Assembly: GCF_010093815.1 (NCBI RefSeq)
Contig: NW_022985573.1
Coordinates: 186,928 to 250,927, forward strand
From: Pseudovirgaria hyperparasitica
Lineage: Eukaryota; Ascomycota; Dothideomycetes; Acrospermales; Acrospermaceae
DNA: 64,000 nt
Direction of reading: 5' to 3'
The notes under the pieces were generated by a model. That model had not been told where the DNA came from. It saw nothing but the letters and a program-made list of their open reading frames with translations, and made no database searches. How positions within the stretch are numbered: the first letter of the stretch is position 1; each line of letters starts with the position of its first letter. This document shows positions 23,292-35,300 of the stretch, in pieces. Position numbers and translations under genes: made by a program.

Positions 23292-23729
23292 CTAGGAGTG
23301 CACGGAGTGGATGGCATGCCGTACGGGTGCTTTGGCTCGTGGTGACTTGGTCGGGACGTGACGCCATCTGGTGTTTCGCAAAGGCTGTTTGAACGTGTTA
23401 GACGTTTCCAGAGACGACGAAAAGAGTGAGATACCCGTGGCTTCTGCGGCTGCTCTATCCGCCCATTGTACACTTCGCTGCGTCTGCGATTTGTCGCGTG
23501 TGTCGTCGTCGTCGTCGTCACCTGCAGCTCCATTCGGGGACGTGACTGGCGACTTAGGTATCTCCGCCATAACAATATCCAGAGATTCTAATAAGTTTTG
23601 ATGCGATGGATGAGAGTGTCCAAATTCAGGCGTGTATTTGATATATCGCGGCGCGTCGCGTCGCGTCGAGGAGTTCCCATCGTTATATCCATGCGTATCA
23701 TTCATTCTAGCGTGCCTGGTCTTACGCAT
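23292..23729 (-). CDS. Hypothetical protein (145 aa), upstream partner of the 283-aa gene
   Basis: An ATG-initiated minus-strand frame ending 22 bases before the start of the 283-aa frame. It has a run of six Asp (about residues 72-77, from a GTC repeat on the plus strand) and a basic C-terminal part containing NTRWRHVPTKSPRAKAP. The degenerate copy at about 41070-41200 preserves LR-x-RRHLSTKS-x-AKAP in the matching frame. That supports this frame over the overlapping one at 23288-23575. It could be a separate small gene or the first exon of the 283-aa gene. A donor-like GTACGG is present, but no acceptor gives an in-frame join with this frame. Confidence 0.5.
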   Translation of the reverse strand: MRKTRHARMNDTHGYNDGNSSTRRDAPRYIKYTPEFGHSHPSHQNLLESLDIVMAEIPKSPVTSPNGAAGDDDDDDTRDKSQTQRSVQWADRAAAEATGISLFSSSLETSNTFKQPLRNTRWRHVPTKSPRAKAPVRHAIHSVHS

Positions 23730-24135
23730 CCTTCGCTTGTCTAGATTAGAATTCTATAATCAGCTATACTGAAACAAGAACATCACTCGAATAAATTTGA
23801 TTACATATATTACGATTATCGAAAGTACTTCTTTAAAGTCTAAAGCACGCATTTACGTGCTGTGTCTGTCTATACGTCAACTCCGCCACTCCCAAAGTCG
23901 ATAAGAGATTGCATCGATATGTCTTACTTAATGTATTTACATTACGATCGGACATTACAGGTCCCGAGTAGCACTTGATCTAGGCATGGCAAAACATGTT
24001 GCTATCCAGGTATCGTTATACTTGGTCAGGTCTATACCAGACCGTACGTTCCTGAATCCTCTGCTTCGATACCGTAAGAGTTGCTACGAGCTCTTAGCGT
24101 TTATCCTGCCTACCCTATTGTGCATATGACCTAAA
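23730..24135. other. Intergenic DNA
   Basis: Probable promoter region of the minus-strand gene pair. No specific element was identified. Confidence 0.3.
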
Positions 24136-24699
24136 ATGGTCTTTAAGCTCTATGCCTCCATCATTATCGACAGGCCGAGCTTCGTGCTTATGTTCCGTCC
24201 TGCTGAGAGCTGGAATGCAGGCGAAGAACTAGCATTTTGTGAAGTTGAAAGATATCCGAATGTTATGCACTCTTCAGTAGTTTGCCTTGCTAGTCGGCAT
24301 CTTGTCTTAATCGTACTAATACCAGCTAGCTCTACCCTTTGTTTAGGTCATAGTTCTGAAGGTTATTCTGCTGGACAGTACAGTATGATTATAAAGAATG
24401 ACTCCGACAGGGGCAGGGTGCCTCTACGGAGCAGAGACGATATGGAGCAGGCGAATTCGCGGTCTTCGCGCAATGTCTATTCTCGAGGATGTTCTTCCAG
24501 CACAGGTCAAGATATGCTTTCCAAGATGTTTTTTTTAAATGCTTCTCTAGAGACTTCTGAGAATACCTCTGAGGCCAGAGAGACATGGTTGCGAGAGCGT
24601 CCTACAGTGATAGAGTACCAGGATACATTGATGAAAAGACTCGACGCCCAGAGAGAAGAGCACGGAGAACTCAACTGGTATAGCCAATGTCATATATGA
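24136..24699 (+). CDS. Doubtful hypothetical protein (187 aa)
   Basis: An ATG-initiated open frame. The first 70 residues are hydrophobic and irregular; the last 90 are polar and charged (many Ser, Arg and Glu). No family is recognised and there is no copy elsewhere in the window. The frame is long for chance but has no independent support. Confidence 0.3.
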   Translation: MVFKLYASIIIDRPSFVLMFRPAESWNAGEELAFCEVERYPNVMHSSVVCLASRHLVLIVLIPASSTLCLGHSSEGYSAGQYSMIIKNDSDRGRVPLRSRDDMEQANSRSSRNVYSRGCSSSTGQDMLSKMFFLNASLETSENTSEARETWLRERPTVIEYQDTLMKRLDAQREEHGELNWYSQCHI

Positions 24700-25617
24700 T
24701 AGCTACAGTGTATTGCGGTAGGAGACGAAAATTCCATGCGATGGACATGCATGATAGTACTAGCCATGCATTTAACTAGCCAGGCTCCCGCGCTCATTCA
24801 TGGTTCAAAGAAGATGATCTACATGAGCTTTCCCTAAGCTGAGTCGCCCTTCACGTAGTATCATCGAGTCTAGACTTTCGCAAGTGTCTGTACAGCAAGC
24901 TTGACTCATTGCAATCCGGATGTTATTAGACGACTAATGCCAATTGGCCCATCTCTTTCTGACCAGACGCTTCGGCGACTTATCTGTTCTTCAGTACCTT
25001 GTACGCTACATATTCTCCATCCGAATGCAAGTTATTATATGGAGAGGGAGGAGCTGTGGTTTATGTCGGATGAAGCATGAAAAGACGTTCAGCGCGTCGA
25101 ATCGAAAATGGAAAGAGGTATATAGTGTGTTGGTTGGCGAAGACGAAGAGTTTGGCGTAGAAACGATTCTTGCAAGCATAAGAGTGCACTGACTCGAAGT
25201 TTGCCGCCGTGAGCTGCTGTCAGCATCAGGAATTTGAAGTTGAGCAGACGCATACGTTCATAACATATCATCCTTCGGATAACAGCAAGGGAATCTGCCA
25301 TCGTATAGACGATTCGGATCAGCATGTAATTAGAGGAACGCGAGGCGTGGAGTGTGTCTGCTGCTGCAGCCAACGAAAATGGTCTGAAAGACTGATTCAA
25401 TAGTTGTGTGTACATTGAGATTACCTAGGCAAGTTGAGTAGAGCCTGGAATACGTCGGATGCCTAAGGCTGCAACTATAAGCGCGTTATCTACGCGTTAG
25501 GAACCACACATAGTTGCGCTGCGATAGATTGATCTACTCGTCTGAATTACTCTTCCCTGGTCCACTCCTTGGGTCGCCCATGCATTCTCGCATTGCGCCA
25601 CGTTCCTCTGGTGGCCT
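24700..25617. other. Intergenic DNA
   Basis: Short frames on both strands (24944-25192, 25089-25415) overlap each other and show no family features. The last part is the probable promoter of the gene at 25618. Confidence 0.35.
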
Positions 25618-27523
25618 ATGGCGCGCCCTCGACGTAAACGCCTTGCTCTATCAAAGCGCAGTAAGCTAACCTCCAATTCGAGGTCTTTACCCCATCACGA
25701 CTCGGAAGAAGACAGCGAGCTCTCCAGCACCGATAGTAGCTCAGTCCATGGAGGAACGGAGATCACAGGCTTATCCGAGACTGACCCCGATTCCGGGAAT
25801 GACAGTGGTGAAAATGACAATGAAGAGGATGAAGGCGACGGAGCGGATATAACTGATGGTTTGAATGGATCTCGGACAATGGCCAGTGCAAACAACGACG
25901 AGGATTACGACCAAGATGAAGAAGCAGAAGTGAGACCGCCTGCATCGACCGCCATCATGGTGCCGGATGAGGAGTGGTACAAGAACAACCCCAAGAGGAC
26001 ACCAGGGAACTACCACTACCCGAAAGAGATGATTCTTCATGGCCTACAGATCACCGAACAGCAACTACACAAGTTTCATATAAAGGCGGCGAGTATATTG
26101 AAGGAAGATCCCAATGCACAAGCCAATTATGTTACCGCCGAAGAGACTATTATGAGACGGCTTCCAAGGTCATTCAGAAAAGTGGCGTATCAGAATCAAT
26201 GGGCGCATAGCGCGATTCAGAAGTGGCTTCGGCACACAGTCAAGAGAATTTTAAATCCAAGGTTTTTTCGACCGATGGGATCAAAGACAAAGAACGGCTC
26301 TGGCACCAAGGCCGTCGCGAATTCGGTGAGCCTCACATACAAGTGTTTCGTCGCTTGCTGACATCATGAGTTAGAGGAAGAGACGGCGCACGCAAAGCCC
26401 AGCCTTGTCAGAGCAGATACCAGGAACACGCCGAAGTCGTGGCGCTCGCCCGCAAACATCGCCTGGCAATCACCAAACCAGGAATCGAGAACGGCATTCG
26501 AGAGCCCACACCGAACAGCCACAAGTCGCCCCGCCAGTGAATTCGAGCCGAGTCGCGCGTCAGAATGTAAGAAATAGTCGCCATGAAAACGACCCAAGCA
26601 TCATCCAACCCGGTCGCGCCAGAGCTGATGATGAACAGAACAGCGCACGTGACAGCAACGACTCCGAGGGGGAGGAAGAAGAAGAAGAAGAAGAAGAGAT
26701 CGAGAGAATGCGCCGCCAGAACAGTCAGACTGCGTGGCACGATTCCATGCCAGATGTGACTGGACTATCATCTCCTATGTTGCTCACCGATGTGGAGGAT
26801 AACCCAGGTATTGGACTTCCGCTGGAACTACCGCCCATCGTTGAAGACATAACGGAGCCAAATATAGATGCAGGAGAGACAGCAAAGAGAAGTGCGACTG
26901 CTCCAGTGCAATGCCGGTCGCTTGCGATATCTAGCAAAGATACGTCCGAGTATAACATTACTGCTCAGTTTCAAGTTCTTAAAAACCTCGGCGACACCAT
27001 CGCTAGTCGCGCAAAAGAGCATCTTGATTTCTCTAACTCCCACCTTGCCACTTACATAACGAAGAAGGCAGACCTCGCCACATTAAACATCAGCCTCCGG
27101 GCGAAAACGAGTGAACTCGAACAACTGCCGACGGTCGATGGACTACTAACTGAAGGAGACATGTTTGCTAACAAGTCCGCCTCTGTCAGCCTTTTTTCGC
27201 AATACGCCAAGGAAATGGGAGATCTGTTACAAAAAATGAGGCAAACGACTCGCGTAGAGGAGAAATCTCTCAACCATCGGATCAATACGCTCAAAGTCGA
27301 GTTATCGGACTGCCAAACAAATCTCAAATTGGCCGGTACATTCGCGTTACAAAGCGTGGACGATGCACGCCGAGAAATCAGCGAGCTTGAGGCCAGCGCT
27401 TGTGCAGCAGAGAAACTTGTGGAGCACTTCCGCAAGAATGCTCGCGTGAACAGAGATAGACTTATGGCGTTAGAAGTAACGCCTGAGCTCGCAGAGGCGA
27501 AAGCTGCGACATCCGAAACCTGA
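25618..27523 (+). CDS. Two-exon nuclear-type protein with acidic regions and a C-terminal coiled coil (about 618 aa)
   Basis: Exon 1 is 25618-26325 and exon 2 is 26375-27523. The intron (26326-26374, 49 bp) has donor GTGAGC, branch CTGAC and acceptor TTAG, and joins phase 0 to phase 0. The N-terminus is very basic (residues 3-20), followed by a long Asp/Glu/Ser-rich tract (about 28-105). Residues about 110-230 look folded, with conserved-looking Trp, Tyr and Arg (DEEWYKNN, YHYPKEMILHGLQITEQQL, LPRSFRKVAYQNQWAHSAIQ). Exon 2 starts with Arg-rich text, has a run of ten Glu (26664-26697, mostly GAA codons), and ends with about 220 residues of heptad-like helix. The layout suggests a nuclear scaffold or DNA-associated protein, but I do not recognise the family. 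No stop or RIP-like damage is seen. Confidence 0.7.
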
Positions 27524-28089
27524 AATTCGTTGTTCGCCCGGATACTTCTTTGTTACGATCATTTTCTCAACCTCCTTTATCTAGTAATACTTCTTATATA
27601 CTTGGGAGCTCTGCCCATCAGAGTGTTGGCCGATATTTTCTTTTCTTTCCTATGTAACATTGCCATGTTCGTGCACGTTAATCATTGAACTTGGCTTTCA
27701 AGAGATAATACAGTTGGAGAATTGCCGGTGATTCTGGCTTGAATAATAAATAAGCGGTAGGCGTGGCCACGGCATGCGTCCCTCCCTCAGTAAGTACTCT
27801 AGCCACCGTATAGATGTACTAAGATGATATAACGGCAGAGAGATGGCACAATTGCATTATGGCTGCAGCTAACGTTAGTAATCTACGCACTTATACATAA
27901 TAGAACCCCAACTCAATAGATCAAAACACATGTGCCCAATATTTAAAAGTAGCACTGTAAAGTACACACCCGTAGTGTTGGTAGTACGTATAGAAGGAAA
28001 ATCTGCCCACTGCCACCAGTTTATGAAGTGATTATCCACCGGCCTCCTTGTAGGTAGTGTCGATAGCACAGCAAAGCAGAGCCATGTCA
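27524..28089. other. Convergent intergenic region
   Basis: Lies between the 3' ends of a plus-strand and a minus-strand gene, so it holds both 3' untranslated regions. No repeat or further gene was seen. Confidence 0.4.
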
Positions 28090-29001
28090 TCAAGTCTCCT
28101 CAACAGCAGTAACGGTCGCCGCCGTTTTCGCGGCCAGACGCGCCGAACGACGAAGGGGTGCATGAACAGTATTGATACTACAAGTCCCGACCATCACAGG
28201 AGCCAGGTTCGATGAAGTAAGCGGAGACTGGGACTTCGAGGAACCATTACCATTAGTGGCAGTACCGCTCTGCTTCTTCAAGGACAACCCAGTGGTGTCA
28301 TGAGTGGTCAATTTGGTACCACGACTGGTGGTGCTGATGCGGGACTTGCTCGCAATCGAGGGGATTTTGTCGCATTTCGTCGTAGGAGGAACGGCGACAG
28401 AGTCGTTAATGTTAACAGCGCTGGATCTCTTAGGCTGGATGCGGAGGCTAGCGGGAGTGATAACAATCTCTGTACATAGATCCGGTGCAATGGCGCGGGC
28501 CATCTGTGGCGTTGAATCCGACTGGTGTCTATCCTTCCTTGCTGAGCGGGAGAGTCCGGCGGTGTTGAGTTTGACATGCTCACGCAAATTCGTGCTATGA
28601 CTCGCAATAGTAGATTCACCTCCAGCTGATCCAGCGACGTTGATGACACCATCATGTTCAAGCTGAACTTGCTCGAGACGATTCGCAAGCCGGATAGCAT
28701 GTCTATCATGGAGATTCACCTTATGAAGGGCTCCGAGGTTAGGGCTAGATTGCGGCTAGGTATAGACTGTAAGTAAGGGTACGGCGAGCTTGGATCCATT
28801 AATACATACCTGGGGTGCCCTGATGAGTGGTACATAGTCAGTCTCATCAATAGTCTTATTGTCACTGGTGTGAGAGGATGGGGACAACAGTGCAACGGAG
28901 TTTGCTGAACGCGTCAATGGCCTGCCGGAAGGAGAGAAGCGAATGCCCAGATATTGCTTCTCCCGCCGTTGATAAATCTTGCTAGACATGGTAGAGCACA
29001 T
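28090..29001 (-). CDS. Two-exon small basic protein (about 285 aa)
   Basis: Exon 1 is 29001-28810 and exon 2 is 28755-28090 on the minus strand. The intron (28756-28809, 54 bp) has donor GTATGT, a CTTAC branch-like site and acceptor CCTAG, and joins phase 0 to phase 0. Starting at the first ATG gives 285 residues; a second ATG four codons later is equally possible. Exon 1 carries a short motif MSSKIYQRREKQYLGIRFSP. Exon 2 has a helical stretch (RHAIRLANRLEQVQLEHDG) and ends in a basic RRSARLAAK motif, suggestive of nuclear localisation. The remainder is Ser/Thr-rich and probably disordered. The family is not recognised. Confidence 0.6.
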
Positions 29002-29559
29002 GTAGACAGTAGAAAGAAGGACGCCAAAGGCTGCTGGGAAGGATTAAGAGAGACGAGGGAATAGTAATCGGCAAGACTAATGAGGTACTTATAATAACAG
29101 AAGTAGGTGAATGAACGAGCCAGGGGAGAACCTACTTGCATAGAAACAGCCCTTTGCTTGTCAGACAAAACGGGCTTGACACACAGCTTGACCGGTTCGT
29201 GGGATGTTTGTTGTCTCAGCAGCGAACTTGTGTATTGGCGCCAATAAAATACATCGAAATGGCAGAACGTACTAGAGAACATAGCTCCGGAGGACTGTGT
29301 TGCATGAAACAACTTGGGCGACGATAGCCAGAAGGGTGGAGGTCAATTGAGGCCTGCCTGCGATTGTTTGCCCGATGCATTGAATCGGTGGCAAAGCTCA
29401 GATCCATAAGATCAAAGTAGGCATGGGAAGCGCAGCCACCAACTACCCCCAGTTTGTTCTTTGATATGCATTAACGAGGCAGTTCAACCAAAGCTGTCGC
29501 CGCGCGCACGCTTCTTCGGTGGTGACTCTGAAGTCATTAGGCACCGCCGCTGGGATCGG
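29002..29559. other. Intergenic DNA
   Basis: Upstream region of the gene at 28090-29001. Short frames here show no family features. Confidence 0.35.
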
Positions 29560-30530
29560 CTAAAAAGGACGCGGGATCTCTCCTAGCCCTTGTGTAGATG
29601 GCGAAAATTCGTTCGTGAGCGATGGTGTAGACTTCAATACTTGGCTTTGAGATGTGATCGCAGGTCTGGACATACCAGTGTCGAGCTGTTTCTGGAGCGT
29701 GGCTCTGATCAAAGCGAGGCGCTCGCCTGTCGCGTAACCAGCCACATTCCGCAAGTACGATCTAAACTTTCGTACATCATCTTCTTCTCGCAAATGTCCG
29801 CGGAGTATAACCTCCATACGGTACCTGAGAGAGTCAGGCGAACCCTCACGCCAATGTATCCACATATCGAAGCTGTTGGTATCACACGTCAAGCTAAAGT
29901 GGAAGGCTTCGGCTGCTGTTGGCATGTACCCTGTGCCACCGTTGAAGGCGTGTATGTACCTGACAACGGCAGCTCCGTCTCTTGCGCCTCGTAGTCTTGC
30001 AACAGAGTGTCCCTCGGTGCTAGTGAACTTCTTCTTCTACTGAACTGTAAAGAACGGAAAATGGACCGAATTCGTCAGCGCATCTGATAGCTCTACTGAC
30101 TGTATTAGTACTGTTCTTTGAATCTAAGGGAATCAAACAAACCGATGGAACAAGGGCTCCTCCGCTAGGCTAATTGAGGGCTCCGTCATTGCCTCCATGG
30201 CTGTCTCAGTGGTGGCATATCCGAGCACCTGGTCTGGATGAGGTTCTGACAGTAGTCCGCAAGCGACTCTAGTCTCGGGCCTTGATGAAGGCTAAGTTCA
30301 TTGCCATATCAATGCCAGGCTCTTCTGGTAGTTCGATGATGTCCTTCAAGCCTTGGATTGCGCCTTGTTCCGTTCGCGTCTCTGCCCTCCGGCGGACCCT
30401 CTCGATTTGTTCTGGGGTTCTAGTAGACGGCGATGTTTTCAGTCTCTGAATATGCTCCACGTGTTGTTTGACCGCAGGCGGCCAATCCTGCGAACTTCGA
30501 TCTATTGTTATGCCATACTAAGTAAGTCTA
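29560..30530 (-). pseudogene. 5'-truncated hypothetical gene
   Basis: The minus strand holds at least two protein-like exons. The last exon (about 30041-29560) follows a CAGTAG acceptor and contains ARLRGARDGAAVVRYIHAF, a Trp/Asp-rich middle (FDMWIHWREGSPDSLRYR) and a basic C-terminus. An upstream exon-like frame at about 30530-30269 (VEHIQRLKTSPS, TPEQIERVRRRAETR) runs to a stop, but a second frame continues protein-like (GLLSEPHPDQVLGYATTE), which suggests a frameshift there. The 5' end is missing: upstream lies an AT-rich RIP block (30540-31070) with no continuation. It is probably a gene cut off by a repeat insertion and now decaying. The family is unknown. Confidence 0.45.
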
Positions 30531-30539
30531 GATTTATCA

Positions 30540-31070
30540 TCGTATTTAGATCGAGGATTACGAGTGAACCTGGATTTAGTATAACTACTTAATATATAAG
30601 AATTAAGTAGAATATAGTATATAGAACTTAGAGATAGATAAGCTATATTATAGTCTAATATAGCTTATCTATTTACTATTTATTTATATCTTATTAATAC
30701 TTACTATAATATCTACTTAATCTTATTAAAGCGCCTTAAATATTCTTATCTATTAGAAAGCTAAAATACTTCTATATTATAGACTACTTTAGAAATAAGC
30801 CGCTTCTACTTCTTAGAGTATATAGATATATTATACTAGTTTAGAGTATTAGAGCTTTCTCTAGTACTTAGTTCTATCTATAATTACTAGATCTAAGTTT
30901 CTTCTCTTTTCTTCTAGCTTTATAATTAATTTTAGATATATATATATATCTATTAATAGTAGTCTATAGTAATTAGTATTATTAGTTATAATTAAGATAG
31001 AAGAATCTAGAAGCCGTTAAAGTAACTAGATAGATAAATAGCTAAGCATTTAAATACGGAAGATAGGGAC
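30540..31070. mobile_element. Isolated RIP-damaged repeat remnant
   Basis: About 530 bp of sharply AT-rich sequence with abrupt edges in otherwise normal-GC DNA, of the same character as the nest at 1-16 kb. It holds no frame. It is probably a fragment of a transposable element; the family cannot be told. Confidence 0.55.
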
Positions 31071-31454
31071 CCATACTACACTATGCTAGTGTACCGTATG
31101 CCCGCCTAGATTCCAATCATACTTCCGTTACCCCACTACTTACCCGCACGCTACGCCACTTCTATATGCACGCTAAAGTACCGCACGGCATTTTAGGTCC
31201 ACTATCACGAGCATCTCCATTCTATGACATGGATACGCATATATCCATATACAAGCCGCAAAGCTACTAACACCTATGGCACTTATTTACTAACGTTTGA
31301 GTGCTAAGCTACGTAGAGCCTTAGGAACCTAAAGCATGACTATACATACTACCATGACCATGCCCAAGTTTATCTATGTGCAGAATCAGGCTTGACATTG
31401 CCGGTGGGTACGGGATAGTATAAGTATAAGTATACCCTTAATAGTTTCATGGTT
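31071..31454. other. Intergenic DNA
   Basis: No gene or repeat recognised. Confidence 0.3.
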
Positions 31455-32071
31455 CTAAATGACCATAGCTTGACGAGCACGCCACGTACATCTAGAGGAC
31501 AGGGAACCAGCTGCAAGCCACCATGAGAACATCGTCCAGTTAGACTTCGTCCGGCAATCGCGATCGTGGGAGAAGTCAGGAATCGAGAATTCTTGTAGAA
31601 AGTCCATAATGCAGGCCGGTGAACACGGGAATGCCAGTTGGGGGTAGTTGATTGCGCGAATTTCGGTGAAGGCATGTCTCATCAGACAGATGGTCGACCG
31701 GAAAGCAGGGCTTCTGTATGGCTTGAGTGATTGCATGTATGCGAAGCTCGTAACGAATGGGACAGGTGTGCAATATTTAGATATTCGATTTGCGGACCAA
31801 GAGAACCGTTGCCTCGCCTGGTTTTCCTGGCTCCACACCAAGTCCCATTTATTAAGCTACCGTTGGTTGTGAAACAGCATAGAGCCCGACAGAACTTGCA
31901 GACGGGTAAGGTAACGTTAAGAAGGACCCTGTCAATATATGCCAGCGGGATACTTCGTCTAGGGAGACAACAGAAGCCTTGTAGGATATCATCCAGTGGA
32001 AATGGAGTCCGGATGTCCCCCTTCACCGCAAGTTCGACAACGGCTCGCCAATGGATCTTACTCGAGGTCAT
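31455..32071 (-). CDS. Possible hypothetical gene
   Basis: Two overlapping minus-strand frames look protein-like in succession. The first (32071 to about 31890) begins with an ATG and contains IHWRAVVELAVKGDIRTPFP and RSIPLAYIDRVLLNVTLP. The second (about 31841-31455) contains YMQSLKPYRSPAFRSTICLMRHAFTEI-type text and a Cys/Pro-rich segment. A short intron could connect them, but I could not fix its sites. The 5' end lies about 250 bp from the start of the helicase gene on the other strand, so the two would share a divergent promoter. No family recognised. Confidence 0.3.
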
Positions 32072-32318
32072 GAGAATGCATGTACTCCCCTGTGATTAAA
32101 TTCTCAAATCAAACGAAGTTTATAACGAAAAAGAAATACTTCTTGATGTCCTTAGGCTACTGTGCTGCGTGCAGAGTATACCCGGCCGTACCAGCCGACA
32201 TTACGGTCGTATCAAGCCCAAATATTGCCCATTTCCGCTCTTCCTCGCACTTTTGCTTCACTCAGATTTAGCCTATATTACACTGTTCAGAACCCTCAAC
32301 GAGCGCCATATCAATCCT

Positions 32319-35300
32319 ATGGATAGGTTTAGTCAACACAGGCGGGGAAGAGGATTCGGGAGCGGATTCGGGAGCGGATTTGGGCGGGGCAATCCAGGGC
32401 AAGGCAACAGGGAAAGAAACGAGGCCAGCCTCAGGCCATGTCATTATTTTTCAAAGAATGGCTATTGTAAGTTTGGCTTATCATGCAAGTTCTTCCATGG
32501 TCCGTCAATCGTAGATAGAGATAGGAGACAGAATCATGGAGGACGACCGCCCGGATCTAAGGAGACACCCGAGCAACAACAGGCCAGAGTGGACTACAAT
32601 GCGTGGCGCCGATTCATCAAGGTATCACCTACTAGAACTGACGAGAGAACAATGGAACAGCTTTGGAGTGATGGTCTTGCCATCTTGAATGGCGACAATC
32701 TAGAATGGCAGCAAATGTTGCCACGCGATCTGGACAGCGACGACTATCAAGGCAGGGAACATATTAAGGATGTACTAGAGCTGCGATCAAGCCCAGGAGA
32801 AGAGCACAACTTCGTTCGCATTGCGCGTTCGTTTCTCTCCGTCATCACTCATCGGGCTCTCCTAGACTGCCTCTCGGTTGATACCGCTGTTGGAGCGCTT
32901 TATAATTTCGTGAGTGGCGCGAATGGGAACCGTGCGATTGCATTCTTCCAGCATCTTTCCCAAACGCTAGAAGAGTCTTATTTAAAATCCGCCGACTCTA
33001 TCGCAACGATCCAGACTATTCTACAGACCATGCTGGTAGCACTTCGAGAGCTCCTTGGGAGAGAGCCTCGCGCTAGATTGAACGAAAACATTACATCTTT
33101 ACTAGATCAAATGGAAGAGACTACCAAGTTAATCGCTAGAGATACACGCGATTTGATCATGCCAATCACCCTAGGTCAGATCAATGAAATCCGCGCTATT
33201 GTTGCACGAGCAAACGGACTTCTTGCACAAGATGATACTAGACAGATGAAAACTATCACCAAGTCAGCATATCCCCGCAACCTGGTAATGCCACAAGATC
33301 GCCATGATAACGACAAGCCTGATATTGCTAATGTCAAGATCTTTCCGACTTCTGAGGAAATTATGAGCGATGCGATTGACTTTTTACCCTCCACCGATCT
33401 CGACCAACCTCACTTCCTTCAAGACAAAGTTGAAAGACATATCGATACATGCTTTCGTCTTCTTCGTCATGACACATTTGGAGAATTGAAATCGGCTTTA
33501 GGGTCATTCTTGCATACCGTACAAGGCGATCCGGCTTGTATTAACCATCCAAAGCTTAGTCTCGGGGATATTCGAGCTTTCCACTACTTGCATGCGTTCA
33601 TTAGCTATATCTCATTTGATCGTCGGCATGGTCTCGAAATGAATATAACATTCAGACAAATCCCGCAGCTACGCCAGAAATCAGCGAAAGAGAGACAAAA
33701 ATGGTGGCAAGACTCAAAAAGACTTGGCGAGGGTGTTCTTCTCTCATTAATCGCAGTTCAAGACGATCAAGTTCAGCACTTATTCTTCACGGTTAGTAGA
33801 AGAGATACGGACACGGGACACGATGGGAGCCTTACAAAGGAAAATGCTCAATGCACCATTACTTTAAAGCTGGTGGCCACCGATCAGACACAAGTAGCTT
33901 TGGCCGTTTCCTTGAGCTGCCAAAAGACACAGGGGATCCTTCTAGAGTTTCCTGGTACCATTCCCGCTACGTTTGTACCGATTCTCGAGAACCTAAAGAG
34001 AATGCAAAAGTTTAGCAGGCTACCTTTCAAAGACTGCATTCTCCCTGACCAAATTGACGACACCCGGAATCGAAAAGGCGGCAGCACTCTTGACATACTA
34101 GCCCCACTTTACGCTCGTCATCCTGGATTTGCTTTCAACTTGAAGTCCATTCTCAAGATAGATGCGGTGGGAAACGATGACATCTACGTGCTACCAACAT
34201 CTTCTCCTAATGACGCAGCTATCATTGACACAGTTGAAGCTCGCACCGCACTAGATCGCGGCCAGAGTCAAGCCTTGATATCAGCGTTGACGCGAGAATT
34301 TGCATTCATCCAAGGCCCGCCTGGTACTGGAAAGTCGTATCTTGGTATTGAGTTGATGAAGGTTTTGATGGACTGTAAATCAAGAGTAGAGTTGGGGCCT
34401 ATCATTGTGGTGTAAGTTGGGGTCTCAAATCTCAAGTGCTTGGCTAACGATAGACAAGGTGCTACACAAATCATGCGCTCGATCAGTTTCTTGAGCATTT
34501 AATTGACATCGGAGTCAAAAAGACCATTCGTATCGGAGGTCAGAGCCATTCCACTGTTCTGGAAGAGCACAACCTTCGAAAGATTTCCCAAAGCGAAGGC
34601 AAAACAAGATCGGAAGGTTTCCTCCTTCACAAGTCATACGAGCGTTTAGAGCAAGAGTGTGAGAGAATTAAGAAGAGCCTAGGGCGCCTTCATGGCACTT
34701 TTAGACATGCCAACTGGTCGAATTTGCAATATCACCTCATGTACAGGTACTCAACGATTCATGACCAATTTAGTCGATTTGACGAAGACGGTTTTGAGCG
34801 GGTTGGTAAGCCTCTTTTTGATGCCTGGATTCCTCCTACTAGCAATGATCGCCCAGTCACGGAAAATGGCAAGACGGAACCGGCGGCCACCTTGATCAAC
34901 CACATTTTAGACAAGGCAGCAGCCAATGTCCATTCCTTGGCACAGGAGGAGAGGCAAATGCTGATGCGCTTTTGGTGTCAAGAGATCCATGATACTGCTC
35001 TCGATGATCTTTATGAAAGGTTGAAAATGACAGAGTCCGCGCAAAAGCAACTTGCCGACATCCATGACGAAGTTGATCGGCGAGTGCTTCAAGCTGCGGA
35101 CGTCATTGGAATTACGACAATAGGACTAGCGAAAAGGATTTCCACGCTGCAGCGTGTGCGATGCAAGATTGTGATCTGTGAGGAAGCTGGAGAAGTCATG
35201 GAACCGCACATGATATCTGCGTTGCTTCCGACGGTAAGTCGCTCCCAGAAACAGCACTGTGGCAGTGTAAGCGTACTAACGACAACATTTATAGGTTGAG

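Noticed and set aside
26408-27435. Minus-strand ORFs inside the coiled-coil gene
   Set aside because: They are shadows of the plus-strand exon 2; the Phe run is the antisense of a Glu run.
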